64,000 nucleotides of DNA from contig CAWDAN010000001.1 in NCBI GenBank assembly GCA_963800335.1, positions 682,001 to 746,000 of the forward strand, written 5' to 3'. The notes under the pieces were generated by a model. The model was not told the origin of the DNA. It did no database searches and saw only the letters and a list, made by a program, of their open reading frames with translations. Position 1 is the stretch's first letter. The number at the start of each line of letters is the position of its first letter. This document shows positions 40,211 through 49,454 of this stretch, piece by piece. Source of the stretch: Flavisphingopyxis sp963800335 (GTDB taxonomy: Bacteria > Pseudomonadota > Alphaproteobacteria > Sphingomonadales > Sphingomonadaceae). Position numbers and translations under genes: made by a program.

Positions 40211-40945
40211 ATGACCGACAGCCCGTCCCCCGTGCGCGTGCTGCTCGTCGAGGACGAGCGCTCGATTCGCGAACCGCTCGCCGATTATCTCGTCGATCGC
40301 GGCTTTGGCGTCAGTGCCGCCGCCGATGCGAGCGAGGCGCGCACGCTGCTCGGCGCGCTCGGCTTCGACATCGCGATCTGCGACATCATGATGCCCGGCG
40401 AGGACGGCCTCAGCCTCGCGCGCCATATCCGCGAAGCGTTCGACATTCCCGTCATCCTGCTGACCGCGCGGACCGAAGAGGTCGACCGCGTCCTCGGCCT
40501 CGAACTCGGCGCCGACGATTACATCAGCAAACCCTTCAGCCCGCGCGAACTCGTCGCGCGGATCGCCGTCATCCTGCGCCGCGTAGCGCGCGGAGGGGCG
40601 GAGACGAGCGTCGGCGGCGGCGGCTTTGCCTTCGACCGCTGGGTGCTCAAGCCCGGCGAACGCGCGCTGATCGACAAGCAGGGCGTCAGCGTGGCGCTGT
40701 CGAGTGGCGAATTCGAACTGCTCGAAGTGCTCGTCCGCCACCCGCGGCAGGTGATGAGCCGCGATCGCCTGCTCGACCTCACCGGAGGCGACGAGAGCGA
40801 GGCGTTCGACCGCGCGATCGACAATCGCATCAGCCGGCTGCGCAAGAAGATCGAGATCGACCCGCGCGAGCCACAGGTGATCAAGACCGTCTGGGGCGGG
40901 GGCTATATGCTCGCCGCGTCGGTGACGCGGATCGATCCGTCATGA
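40211..40945 (+). CDS. OmpR-family response regulator
   Basis: A 244-residue regulator. The receiver has acidic pair Glu14-Asp15, phospho-acceptor Asp58 (CDIMMPGEDG), Thr in LLTARTE and Lys in YISKPFSPREL; a winged-helix DNA-binding domain follows (SRDRLLDLTGG, DNRISRLRKKIE, VWGGGYML). It overlaps the kinase gene by ATGA. The EF-hand gene directly upstream is a possible target. Confidence 0.94.
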   Translation: MTDSPSPVRVLLVEDERSIREPLADYLVDRGFGVSAAADASEARTLLGALGFDIAICDIMMPGEDGLSLARHIREAFDIPVILLTARTEEVDRVLGLELGADDYISKPFSPRELVARIAVILRRVARGGAETSVGGGGFAFDRWVLKPGERALIDKQGVSVALSSGEFELLEVLVRHPRQVMSRDRLLDLTGGDESEAFDRAIDNRISRLRKKIEIDPREPQVIKTVWGGGYMLAASVTRIDPS

Positions 40946-42320
40946 CCGCGGTAACGAGGCGCCTGCCTTTCTGGCCGCGCAGCATGGTCGGCCAGCTGCT
41001 GCTCGTCACCGCGCTGGCGCTGTTCATCGCCCAGGGTTTGAGCATGTTCCTCCTGATGGCGTCGCGCGACGAGGCGCGTATTTCGGAAATATCGGGCCTC
41101 AGCGCGGCGCGCATCATCGGCGCGGTCGAACGCGATGCAGGCGACGCCGACTCGGCGCCAAGGCGACCCGGCAATTTCACCAGGAGCCAGCCTGGCCACG
41201 GGCCGCGCGGCCGCGTCCGGATCTTGCCGACGCCCCCCCCGGGCCTCGAAGCCGATAGTTGGCCCGCGCTGTCGAGCCGCGTAGCGGCGATCTTGGCGAC
41301 CTCGCCCTATAGCTTCGGAGAGGTGCGCAGCGTTACCCAGAGCGACGCCGCGCCCGCGCGCACCGTCCTGCACAGCCGCCATGTCGGGCGCGTCGTGCGC
41401 GTCGCCGCGCGGATGGGCGACGGCCGCTGGGTCGTCGCACGGAGCTTCGTCTGGTATCCCGAACACCGTTTCCCGACCGTCCTTGTCGTCCAGACGCTGC
41501 TGATTTACCTGCTGCTGCTCGGGCCGATCATGTGGATGGGATGGCGCGTGTCGCAACCGATCAAGCGATTGTCGCGCGCGATGGATGGATTCGGTTGGCC
41601 TCACCCGTCCCGAACCCGTCGCGGCGAGCGGGCCCGGCGACGTCCGCGATCTCATTGCCGGGTTCAACACGATGCGCGACCGGATCGCGGCGATGCTCGC
41701 CGACAAGGACCGGATGCTCGGCGCGATCGGCCACGATCTGCGCACCCCGCTCGCGTCGATGCGCGTCCGCGTCGAAAGCGTCGCCGACGATACGCTGCGC
41801 CAGCGGATGATCGACAGCATCGAATCGATCACCGCGATGCTCGACGACATTCTCTCGCTGGCGCGCGCCGGCCGCTCGCTCGAACAGCCCGCCGCGACCG
41901 ATCTTGCCGCGCTCGCCGATGCGCTTGCGCAGGATTATCGCGACATGGATCGCGACGTCGACCTTCCTCGACAGTGCCGCGACGATCGCCGTGGTGCGCC
42001 GCGACCTGCTCGCGCGGGCGATCCGCAACCTGGTCGACAACGCGCTCAAATACGGCACGCGGGCCCGGCTCTCGGTCGAAACAATCGGCGACAAGGTCGC
42101 GATCGTCGTCACCGACGATGGTCCGGGCATCCCCGCCGATCGGATCGCCGAACTGGTCGAGCCGTTCGCGCGCGACGAAAGCTCGCGCAACCGCGAGACT
42201 GGCGGCGCCGGCCTCGGTCTCGCCATCGCGCGGACGATCGTCGAACACGAAGGCGGGCGGCTGGTGCTGGAAAATGCGCCCGACGGTGGATTGGTCGCGC
42301 GGATAGACCTGCCCGGCTGA
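40942..42320 (+). CDS. Sensor histidine kinase, two frameshifts
   Basis: Partner of the upstream regulator. An N-terminal span (about 18-40), periplasmic domain, second span near YLLLLGPIMWMGW, HAMP linker, H-box AIGHDLRTPLASMRVRVES, N-box RNLVDNALKYG, and G-boxes VTDDGPGIP and GGAGLGLAIARTIVEHEGG. Extra bases near 41590 and 41963 change frame; correction gives about 459 residues. The short periplasmic domain implies a small envelope signal. Confidence 0.92.
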
Positions 42321-42333
42321 AGCCGCTGATCGC

Positions 42334-43139
42334 TTAGCCGCGGGCGCCTTCGCTGCGCCATTCGCGGTGCTCTTCGCCGATCGCGCCGAGGAACCAGCGG
42401 TTCGTCGCCTTCGAGCCCGATCGCGGTCAGCCGGCCGTTGCAATAGGCGCCGGTATCGATGCCGATGCGGTTGTCGAAAATCTCGACGTCCTCGCAGATC
42501 GTGTGGCCGTGGACGACGACCTTGCCGTGGTCGCGCTCGTCGTCGAGGAACTCGTCGCGGATCCAGCGCAGGTGCTCGCCGCGCTGCTCGTCGAGCGCGC
42601 GACCGGGCTGGATGCCGGCATGGACGAACAGGTAATCGCCGATCGTCACCATGTCCTCGAACCCGGCGACGAAATCGACATGGTCGCGCGGGATCAGCGT
42701 CAGCAGCCGCTCGGCGAGCTGCTTGTGATCGAGCACGCCATATTCCTCGGGCAGGATCGGGTAGCTCAGGATCGTCTCGCGACCGCCGATCTTGGTGAAG
42801 AACTTGGTCGCCTTGGCATCGCCCGATGCGGCCATGACGAACACTTCCTCGTGGTTGCCCGCGATGAAGCGCACGTCGATCTCGCTCTCGGCAAGCACCT
42901 TGGCGGTCTCGATGACGCTTGCGCGAATCGGGCCCGCGATCGACCAGGTCGCCGAGGAAGACGATCGTCGTCTGCGCCGCGCCGCGGGCGCGGTCGTCGT
43001 CCTCGATCTGGCCGAGCAGGTCGACGAGCAGGTCGTGGCGACCGTGGATGTCGCCGATCGCATACACGCGCTGCCCGGCCGGCACGCTCGGGCGCGCACG
43101 GGCAGGGGGTCGTTTCGACTTGAAGAGTCTCGCGATCAT
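42334..43139 (-). CDS. Metallophosphoesterase (PP2A-like serine/threonine phosphatase), two frameshifts
   Basis: It starts MIARLFKSKRPPARAR. The phosphoesterase motifs are GDIHGR, GDLVDRGP, GNHEE and VVHGHT, with AYCNGRLTAIGLEGDE near the end. Frame changes near 42935 and 42400; corrected, the protein ends WFLGAIGEEHREWRSEGARG at a TAA at 42334, about 267 residues. Substrate unknown; related proteins include diadenosine tetraphosphatases and protein phosphatases. Confidence 0.9.
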
Positions 43140-43216
43140 CGGGTCATTTATCCATACGGAAACGCCGCCCTATATGGGGCGGCGCACCGTCCATGCAACC
43201 GGTTAGGGAGGCGTCG

Positions 43217-43726
43217 TCAGTCACGCGTCGTCGTCGTGCGGTCGGTCACGACGACGGGGTCGTCGCCGAGCGCCTCATCATGCACAACGCGTTCGTGGAC
43301 GACCGTGCGATCGGCCTGGTCCTTGCGCGCGGCGCGATACGAATCGAGGCTCGATCGCGTGTTGCCATAGGCGAACAGGACAAGGAAACCGCCGGCGATG
43401 GCGATGTTTTTAAGGAAATTGGCCTGCTGCACCGGATCGCCGAAGTCATTGTGGAAGAACAATGCGGCGACGATGCAGAATCCGGCGAGCAACAGCGAGG
43501 TCAGCCGGGTCATGAAACCGATCAGGATGAAGACACCCGCGATTAGCTCGAACAGCCCGACGCCCCATGCCATCGGCAGGAAACCCATCGACGACAGATA
43601 GGGGTTGCTCGCGATGTAGCTGTTGGTCGCCTCGGGGTTCATCAGCTTGCCGACGCCCGACAGGATGAAGATCAGCGACAGGCCGATACGGCCGATAAAA
43701 GCGAAAAGTGTTCCCAGTGCAGCCAC
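43217..43726 (-). CDS. DoxX family membrane protein
   Basis: A 169-residue protein with four spans: RIGLSLIFILSGVGKLMNP, LPMAWGVGLFELIAGVFIL, and two more to about residue 125, the DoxX/MauF pattern. A charged C-terminal tail rich in Asp, Val and Thr (VVTDRTTTTRD) is probably cytoplasmic. Redox-related roles are proposed for the family. Intact. Confidence 0.88.
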   Translation of the reverse strand: MAALGTLFAFIGRIGLSLIFILSGVGKLMNPEATNSYIASNPYLSSMGFLPMAWGVGLFELIAGVFILIGFMTRLTSLLLAGFCIVAALFFHNDFGDPVQQANFLKNIAIAGGFLVLFAYGNTRSSLDSYRAARKDQADRTVVHERVVHDEALGDDPVVVTDRTTTTRD

Positions 43727-43807
43727 GTTGTCTCTCCCTGTTGCAATCCTTGTGCAGGTGTAACGACTTGGTCCGCATTCGGTTGCGTCGTGGCGCTGAG
43801 GGCGTGG

Positions 43808-44362
43808 CTAGAGCTTGGGCAGCGTCACGCCCTGCTGGCCCATATATTTGCCCGCGCGGTCGGCATAGCTCGTCTCGCACGGCTCGTTGCCCTTGAGGAA
43901 CAGGAACTGGCAGGCGCCTTCATTGGCATAGATTTTTGCCGGCAACGGCGTCGTGTTGGAAAACTCGAGCGTGACATGCCCCTCCCAACCGGGTTCCAGA
44001 GGCGTTACGTTGACGATGATGCCGCAGCGCGCATAGGTCGACTTGCCGAGGCAGATGACGAGCACGTCGCGCGGCACGCGGAAATATTCGACCGTGCGCG
44101 CCAGCGCGAAGCTGTTCGGCGGGATGATGCAGCAATCGGTCTTGCGATCGACGAAGCTGTTGGGATCGAAATTCTTCGGATCGACGATCGACGAATCGAC
44201 GTTGGTGAAGATCTTGAACTCGTCGGCAACGCGCGCGTCATAGCCGTATGACGACAGGCCATAACTGATACACCCGTCGCGTCGCTGCGCCTCGACGAAC
44301 GGTTCGATCATCGCGTGCTCGGTCGCCTGCTCGCGAATCCATTTGTCGGAAAGAATGCTCAT
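43808..44362 (-). CDS. dcd: dCTP deaminase
   Basis: A 184-residue trimeric enzyme making dUTP from dCTP for thymidylate synthesis. MSILSDKWIREQA, YGLSSYGYDARV, FALARTVEYFRVPRDVL, CLGKSTYARCGI and the catalytic-Glu segment TPLEPGWEGHVTLEFSNTTP are conserved. Intact. It lies next to cytidine deaminase, so two pyrimidine salvage steps are clustered. Confidence 0.96.
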   Translation of the reverse strand: MSILSDKWIREQATEHAMIEPFVEAQRRDGCISYGLSSYGYDARVADEFKIFTNVDSSIVDPKNFDPNSFVDRKTDCCIIPPNSFALARTVEYFRVPRDVLVICLGKSTYARCGIIVNVTPLEPGWEGHVTLEFSNTTPLPAKIYANEGACQFLFLKGNEPCETSYADRAGKYMGQQGVTLPKL

Positions 44363-44381
44363 GGCGGGATAACGTCTCCGG

Positions 44382-44855
44382 TCAGGCGAGGCCCAGATCG
44401 GCGGGGCCGAAGGGCAGGGGAAGGAGGTCGGACAGGCGGTGCGTCTCTTGCGTCGCACCGTCGGCAGAGGCGCAATGGACGATCAGGTCGCGACCGGCGA
44501 GCTGGCCCGCCTCGTTGAGCACCTGGCGACAGCGACCGCACGGCCGCACCGGCGCGCTGCCGCTGATCGCGCCGTCGGAAAGCACGCCGCCGATGATGCC
44601 GATCTCGACGACCTGGCGCAGTCGGCCCGCCGCGTTGGCGCTGGCGAGCGCAACGGTCTCGGCGCACAAGGTCAGGCCGTAACTGGCATTCTCGAAGTTG
44701 CAGCCGGCGACGATCTCGCCGTCGTCGAGCAACAGCGCCGCGCCGACGCCAAAGCGCGAATAGGGGGCGTGCGCATGTGCCGCGGCGGCGCGCGCTGCAT
44801 CGATCAGGCGGGAGCGATGAGCGTGTGGGTCGGTCGGGGGGGCGGACTGATTCAT
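44382..44855 (-). CDS. cdd: Cytidine deaminase
   Basis: A 157-residue zinc hydrolase converting cytidine to uridine. Zinc/catalytic motifs GCNFENASYG, LCAETVAL and PCGRCRQVL are present. The start at 44855 overlaps the GH25 stop (ATGA), 20 bp upstream of dcd. Intact. Confidence 0.95.
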   Translation of the reverse strand: MNQSAPPTDPHAHRSRLIDAARAAAAHAHAPYSRFGVGAALLLDDGEIVAGCNFENASYGLTLCAETVALASANAAGRLRQVVEIGIIGGVLSDGAISGSAPVRPCGRCRQVLNEAGQLAGRDLIVHCASADGATQETHRLSDLLPLPFGPADLGLA

Positions 44856-45541
44856 GGTCCGGGATAAACCACATTCCAGCGCACCGCGCCATCCACCCCG
44901 TCGAGCCTTGCCCAGTCGCTCGCCTGCCACAGCGCCCAGTGGCGCGCGGCGTAGTCGGGCTCGCGGAAATCGCTGATCACCCCGACGCTGCGTTCGAACG
45001 CGGCGCTGACATGATAGGCTTCCTCGAAATCGGCGTCGGGCATTAGCATCATCGGCAGGCCGGCATGCGCCTCGGCCTGCGCGAGGAAGGTGGTCAGCTC
45101 GCTGAGCACCAGCGCGCGCGTCGGGCGGCGCGCGCACCCTGAAAAATCGAGCCGGACGATCGGCGGCAACATGCCTTGGTCGCGCGGCACGTAGCGCGCG
45201 AAATTGGCCGCCTGCTCGCTCGCCATCGCGCACAGCTCGAAATGGTGGACCGCGCCGTAGCGCATGCCCGCGGCGCGCGCCTTGGCGCGGTTGGCCCCGT
45301 AGTTCGCGTCGTGGAACCTCGCCCCGTCGCTCGCGTCGAAATAGGCGAAATCGACCCCGGCCGCGTGCAGCCGCCCCATCGCGATATCGCCATTGGCCGC
45401 CCCCAGCGTCGCGCCCTGAACCGGATAGGCGGCGCGGTCGGGCCGCCATTGCCGCGCATAGACATAGGCCGTCGCCAGCGCCGCACCGATCAGCACGACA
45501 AGGACGATCACCCAGCGCCGGGTGCGACGCGATACGGTCAT
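44852..45541 (-). CDS. Glycoside hydrolase family 25 (lysozyme-like) membrane-anchored protein
   Basis: A 229-residue protein with an N-terminal anchor (about 11-30). GH25 features include GVDFAYFDASDGARFHD, YGAVHHFELC, LPPIVRLDFSGC (acidic catalytic-face residue) and the final WALWQASDWARLDGVDG. It probably cleaves the peptidoglycan glycan strand in the periplasm. Translational coupling to cdd is likely fortuitous compact packing. Confidence 0.87.
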   Translation of the reverse strand: MTVSRRTRRWVIVLVVLIGAALATAYVYARQWRPDRAAYPVQGATLGAANGDIAMGRLHAAGVDFAYFDASDGARFHDANYGANRAKARAAGMRYGAVHHFELCAMASEQAANFARYVPRDQGMLPPIVRLDFSGCARRPTRALVLSELTTFLAQAEAHAGLPMMLMPDADFEEAYHVSAAFERSVGVISDFREPDYAARHWALWQASDWARLDGVDGAVRWNVVYPGP

Positions 45542-45554
45542 GCGAGGGGCCTGG

Positions 45555-46034
45555 TCATCGGATGTGCAGGACCGAGATCAGCGTGAACAGCCGCCGCGCG
45601 GTGGCATGGTCGATGGCGATCTTGCCGTCGAGCCGCTCGCGCAGCTTTTCCGCCGCGCTGTCGTGGATGCCGCGCCGCGCCATGTCGACCGTCTCGACGC
45701 GCGCCGCGCCGCCCTGCGCGATCGCCTGGTAATAGGATTCGCAGATCGCGAAATAGTCGCGGATCGTCCGCTGGAAGCCGCCGAGCGCAAGGATCACGGT
45801 TTCGAGCGGCGTCGCGTCCTCGCGCGATATGGCCATCGTGAGCCGCCCTTCGCGGACCGACAGGCCCAGCCTATACGGCCCGTCATGTCCCTGTTCGACG
45901 CTGCGGCACGGCGCAAAGCTGTTGTTTTCGAGCAGGTCGAACATCGCGACGCTGCGCTCGCGCTCGATATCGGCGTTGCGGCGCAGGATCGACGCGTCGT
46001 CGAGATCGATGGCGATGAGGCGGTGCTGGCTCAC
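45555..46034 (-). CDS. UPF0262 family protein
   Basis: A 159-residue alphaproteobacterial conserved protein. GTG start at 46034 (SQHRLIAIDLDDASI), then ENNSFAP, RLTMAISREDATPLETVILA, RDYFAICESYYQAI and FTLISVLHIR, all typical. Function unknown. It is divergent from dnaB over 154 bp. Confidence 0.9.
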   Translation of the reverse strand: MSQHRLIAIDLDDASILRRNADIERERSVAMFDLLENNSFAPCRSVEQGHDGPYRLGLSVREGRLTMAISREDATPLETVILALGGFQRTIRDYFAICESYYQAIAQGGAARVETVDMARRGIHDSAAEKLRERLDGKIAIDHATARRLFTLISVLHIR

Positions 46035-46188
46035 AGCCGCCTCATGCCGCGTACGGTGGTCCCCCGCAAGGGTGCGCTGCCGGGCAAGCGGAGCGAACGC
46101 GCGGCAATGCGTCCGACTTATCCACAATCGCTCCACAGGCGGGGCGACGGCCTTGCATCGGGCGGGCGAGGCGCGCGATAGAAGTGCC

Positions 46189-47718
46189 ATGATAGCCCCA
46201 GCCAACGATATCGTCAGCCTCGCGACCGACAACACGACGACCGACGCCGAAGTGCGCGAACTGCCGCACAATATCGAGGCCGAGGCTGCGCTGATCGGCG
46301 CGATCCTGATCGACAACCGCGTCGCCGAGGACCTTCCCGTGCCGCTCAACGCGGTGCATTTCTTCGAACCGCTGCACGGCCGCATCTTCACCCAGCTGAT
46401 GACGCTGCTCGACCGCAACATGACCGTCACGCCGGTGACATTGAAGCCGTTCTTCGAGGCCGACGAGGCGATGAAGGCGGTCGGCGGGACTGGCTATCTG
46501 GCGCAATTGACCGGTTCGGGTGCCGGCCTCATCGGTGCGCGCGATTTCGCCCAGCAGATCTTCGACCTCGCGCTGCTGCGCGAGCTCGTCTCGGTCGGGC
46601 GACAGCTCGTCAGCGACGCGATGGACACGAGCGAATCGGTCGATCCGCGCGGCCAGATCGAGGAGGCCGAAAGCGCGCTCTATCGCGTCTCGGGCGGCGA
46701 CATGGAGCTCGGAAAGGTCAAGAGCTTCGCGCAGGCGACGACCGAGGCGGTCAAGATCGCCGAGCGCGCGCTCAATTCGGGCGGCCATCTCTCGGGCATC
46801 ACCACCGGCCTCATCAGCATCAACCAGAAAATCGGCGGCCTGCACGGCTCCGACCTCCTCATCCTCGCGGGCCGTCCCGGCATGGGCAAGACCGCGCTCG
46901 CGACCAACATCGCGTTCAACGCCGCGCAGCGCTTTCGCCGCGACGAGGACGACGGCATCGAACGCGACAAGAACATGGGCGCCAAGGTCGCGTTCTTCAG
47001 CCTCGAAATGTCGGCCGACCAGCTCGCGACGCGTATCCTCGCCGAGCAATCGGGGATTTCGGGCGAAGCGCTGCGCATGGGCAAGATCAGCCGCGACGAT
47101 TTCCAGTCGCTCAGCCGCGCGTCGCAGGATCTCCAGACACTGCCGCTGTTCATCGACGACACCCCCGCGCTGACGATCGCCGCGCTGCGCACCCGCGCCC
47201 GCCGGCTGTCGCGAAGGCACGATATCGGCCTGATCGTCGTCGATTACCTCCAGCTGCTCCAGGGTTCGGGCAAGGCGAACGACAACCGCGTCAACGAGAT
47301 TTCGGAAATCTCGCGTGGCCTCAAGACGCTCGCCAAGGAATTGGGCGTGCCGGTGCTCGCGCTGTCGCAGCTGTCACGCGCGGTCGAGCAGCGCGAGGAC
47401 AAGCGCCCACAGCTTTCCGATCTGCGCGAATCGGGTTCGATCGAGCAGGACGCCGACATCGTCCTGTTCGTTTTCCGCGAGGATTATTACGTCGCCGCGC
47501 GCGAGCCCAAGCGGCCGATCGACAGCGACGATGTCAAGGTCCACGCCGACCACGAGGCCTGGGCGCTCGAGATGGAGCGCGTCTTCGGCCTCGCCGAGCT
47601 GATCGTCGCCAAGCAGCGCCACGGTTCGACCGGCAAGGTGAAGATGAAGTTCGAGCCCAAGATCACGCGCTTCAGCGACCTCGTCGACGACGGCATACCA
47701 GGCGTAACCTACGATTGA
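46189..47718 (+). CDS. dnaB: Replicative DNA helicase DnaB
   Basis: A 509-residue hexameric helicase. N-terminal primase-interaction domain starting near ELPHNIEAEAALIGAILID; RecA-like domain with Walker A AGRPGMGKTALATNIAF, FFSLEMSADQLATRIL, Walker B LIVVDYLQLLQG and LSDLRESGSIEQDAD. Intact, no intein. Followed by a repeat-bearing convergent intergenic region. Confidence 0.97.
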   Translation: MIAPANDIVSLATDNTTTDAEVRELPHNIEAEAALIGAILIDNRVAEDLPVPLNAVHFFEPLHGRIFTQLMTLLDRNMTVTPVTLKPFFEADEAMKAVGGTGYLAQLTGSGAGLIGARDFAQQIFDLALLRELVSVGRQLVSDAMDTSESVDPRGQIEEAESALYRVSGGDMELGKVKSFAQATTEAVKIAERALNSGGHLSGITTGLISINQKIGGLHGSDLLILAGRPGMGKTALATNIAFNAAQRFRRDEDDGIERDKNMGAKVAFFSLEMSADQLATRILAEQSGISGEALRMGKISRDDFQSLSRASQDLQTLPLFIDDTPALTIAALRTRARRLSRRHDIGLIVVDYLQLLQGSGKANDNRVNEISEISRGLKTLAKELGVPVLALSQLSRAVEQREDKRPQLSDLRESGSIEQDADIVLFVFREDYYVAAREPKRPIDSDDVKVHADHEAWALEMERVFGLAELIVAKQRHGSTGKVKMKFEPKITRFSDLVDDGIPGVTYD

Positions 47719-47726
47719 CCCATCCC

Positions 47727-47855
47727 CCTCTCCCCAATGGGGAGAGGCAAGTGAGACTTGTGAGCGAAGCGAACTAGTGGCGCAGGCGTATCGCCGATTC
47801 CGCTCACGGCAGCACGCTGAGCAAGCTGCTTTGCCTCTCCCCTGTCGGGGAGAGG
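47727..47855. repeat. Pair of CCTCTCCCC/GGGGAGAGG hairpins between dnaB and astD
   Basis: Hairpin 1: CCTCTCCCC (47727-47735), AAT, GGGGAGAGG (47739-47747). Hairpin 2: the same arms at 47834-47842 and 47847-47855 around four bases. They flank an 86-bp core between two converging genes and could serve as a bidirectional terminator or be a dispersed intergenic element. Confidence 0.75.
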
Positions 47856-47863
47856 GCAGGAGT

Positions 47864-49306
47864 TCATTCCTGCGTCGCCGCCTTCACCTCGGCCTCGGTC
47901 GGCTTCAGGCCGACGCCGATCGCCGCGCGAAGGCTCTCGGCCTCGTTCGAGGCGACGGGAAAGGCGCAATAATCGGCGGCGTAATAGGCGCTCGGCCGGT
48001 GGTTACCTGAAAGGCCGATGCCGCCGAACGGCGCGTCGGACGAGGCGCCGTTGGTCGGCCGGTTCCAGTTGACCACGCCGGCACGGATGTTCGCCCAGAA
48101 CTGGTCGTATTGCTGCGGGCTGCCGCCGATCAGCGCCGCCGACAGGCCGAAACGCGTCGCGTTCGCCTCGACTATCGCCTGTTCGAACGTCTCGACGCGC
48201 ACGACCTGGAGCAATGGCCCGAACAGCTCGATATCGGGGCGCTCGGCGAGTTCGGTGACGTCGATGATGCCCGGCGTCAGGAACGGCTTGGTCTCGTCGG
48301 GGCGGATCATGTGACGGATCGCCTTGCCGCCGTTCGACAGCAGGAAGAGGAAGCTTTCCATCAGCCCCTCGGCGGTCTCGTTGTCGATCACCGGCCCCAT
48401 GAACGGCGCGGGGTCGGCGTGCGGATGATCGATGATCAGCCGCCCGGCGAGCGCCGACACTTCCTTGATCAGCGCCTCGTACATGCTGTCGCGGACGATC
48501 AGCCGACGCGCGTTCGAACAGCGCTGGCCCGCCGACAGGAACGCCGACTGGACGACGAGCACCGCGGCGGTCGCGATATCGGGCGTGTCCCAGACGATGA
48601 TCGGGTTGTTGCCGCCCATTTCGAGCGCGAGGATCTTGCCCGGCTTGTCGGCAAAGGCACGGTTTAAAATGAGGCCGGTGCGCGCCGAGCCGGTAAACAG
48701 CAGCCCGTCGATCCCGTCATGGTTGGCGAGCGCCTTGCCCTCGGCGGGGCCGCCGATCATCAGCCGCACCGCGCCTTCGGGAACGCCCGCCGCGCGATAG
48801 AGCGACACGAGCTTTTCGGCGACCGCGGGGGTCTTTTCGGACGGCTTGAACACGACCGTGTTGCCCGCGAGCAGCGCGGGGACGATGTGGCCGTTGGGCA
48901 GGTGCGCGGGAAAATTATACGGGCCAAGGACGGCAAGCACGCCGTGCGGCTTGTGCCGGACCGCGGTGCGCGTCTTCATCGCGCCTTCGCCGCGGCGTTG
49001 CCCGGTGCGTTCCGAATGCGCCTTGATCGAGATGTCGACCTTGTTCGCGGTCGATGTCACCTCGGTCTGCGCTTCCCAGAGCGGCTTGCCGGTTTCGCGC
49101 GCGATGATGTCGGCGAGTTCGTCGCCATCGGCCTTCACCGCATTGGCAAAGCGGCGCATCGTTTCGGCGCGATAGGTGAATGGCTGCGCAGCCCATTCGG
49201 ACCAAGCGCCGCGCGCCGCGGCAACTTCGGCATCGACATCGCCGATCGGCCCGCGCCACAGTTCGGCGCCCGTTGCTGGTTCGTACGAAATCAGTTCGGC
49301 TGTCAT
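47864..49306 (-). CDS. astD: Succinylglutamate-semialdehyde dehydrogenase
   Basis: A 480-residue NAD-dependent aldehyde dehydrogenase of the arginine succinyltransferase pathway. Catalytic Cys in SAFLSAGQRCSNARRL, general-base Glu in LALEMGGNNPI, cofactor motif GLLFTGSARTG and the AstD-typical GPYNFPAHLPNGHIVPAL. Start MTAELISYEPATG at 49306. No other ast genes are adjacent. Intact. Confidence 0.94.
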   Translation of the reverse strand: MTAELISYEPATGAELWRGPIGDVDAEVAAARGAWSEWAAQPFTYRAETMRRFANAVKADGDELADIIARETGKPLWEAQTEVTSTANKVDISIKAHSERTGQRRGEGAMKTRTAVRHKPHGVLAVLGPYNFPAHLPNGHIVPALLAGNTVVFKPSEKTPAVAEKLVSLYRAAGVPEGAVRLMIGGPAEGKALANHDGIDGLLFTGSARTGLILNRAFADKPGKILALEMGGNNPIIVWDTPDIATAAVLVVQSAFLSAGQRCSNARRLIVRDSMYEALIKEVSALAGRLIIDHPHADPAPFMGPVIDNETAEGLMESFLFLLSNGGKAIRHMIRPDETKPFLTPGIIDVTELAERPDIELFGPLLQVVRVETFEQAIVEANATRFGLSAALIGGSPQQYDQFWANIRAGVVNWNRPTNGASSDAPFGGIGLSGNHRPSAYYAADYCAFPVASNEAESLRAAIGVGLKPTEAEVKAATQE

Positions 49307-49454
49307 GCGGCATCCTGGCTGGTGGGCTGGCTGGTGGGCGACGCGCCACTCCATAGCGGGCCGAGCAGTGTAGTTCCAATAGCGCAATTAGGTGCACGCC
49401 GGGGAGCGTTCAACGCCAAGCCGCTATTCCCTCACCAATCGGGGATTGGTGCGC

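Noticed and set aside
46042..47220. Long minus-strand frame antisense to dnaB
   Set aside because: Shadow of an intact essential gene with no recognisable protein.
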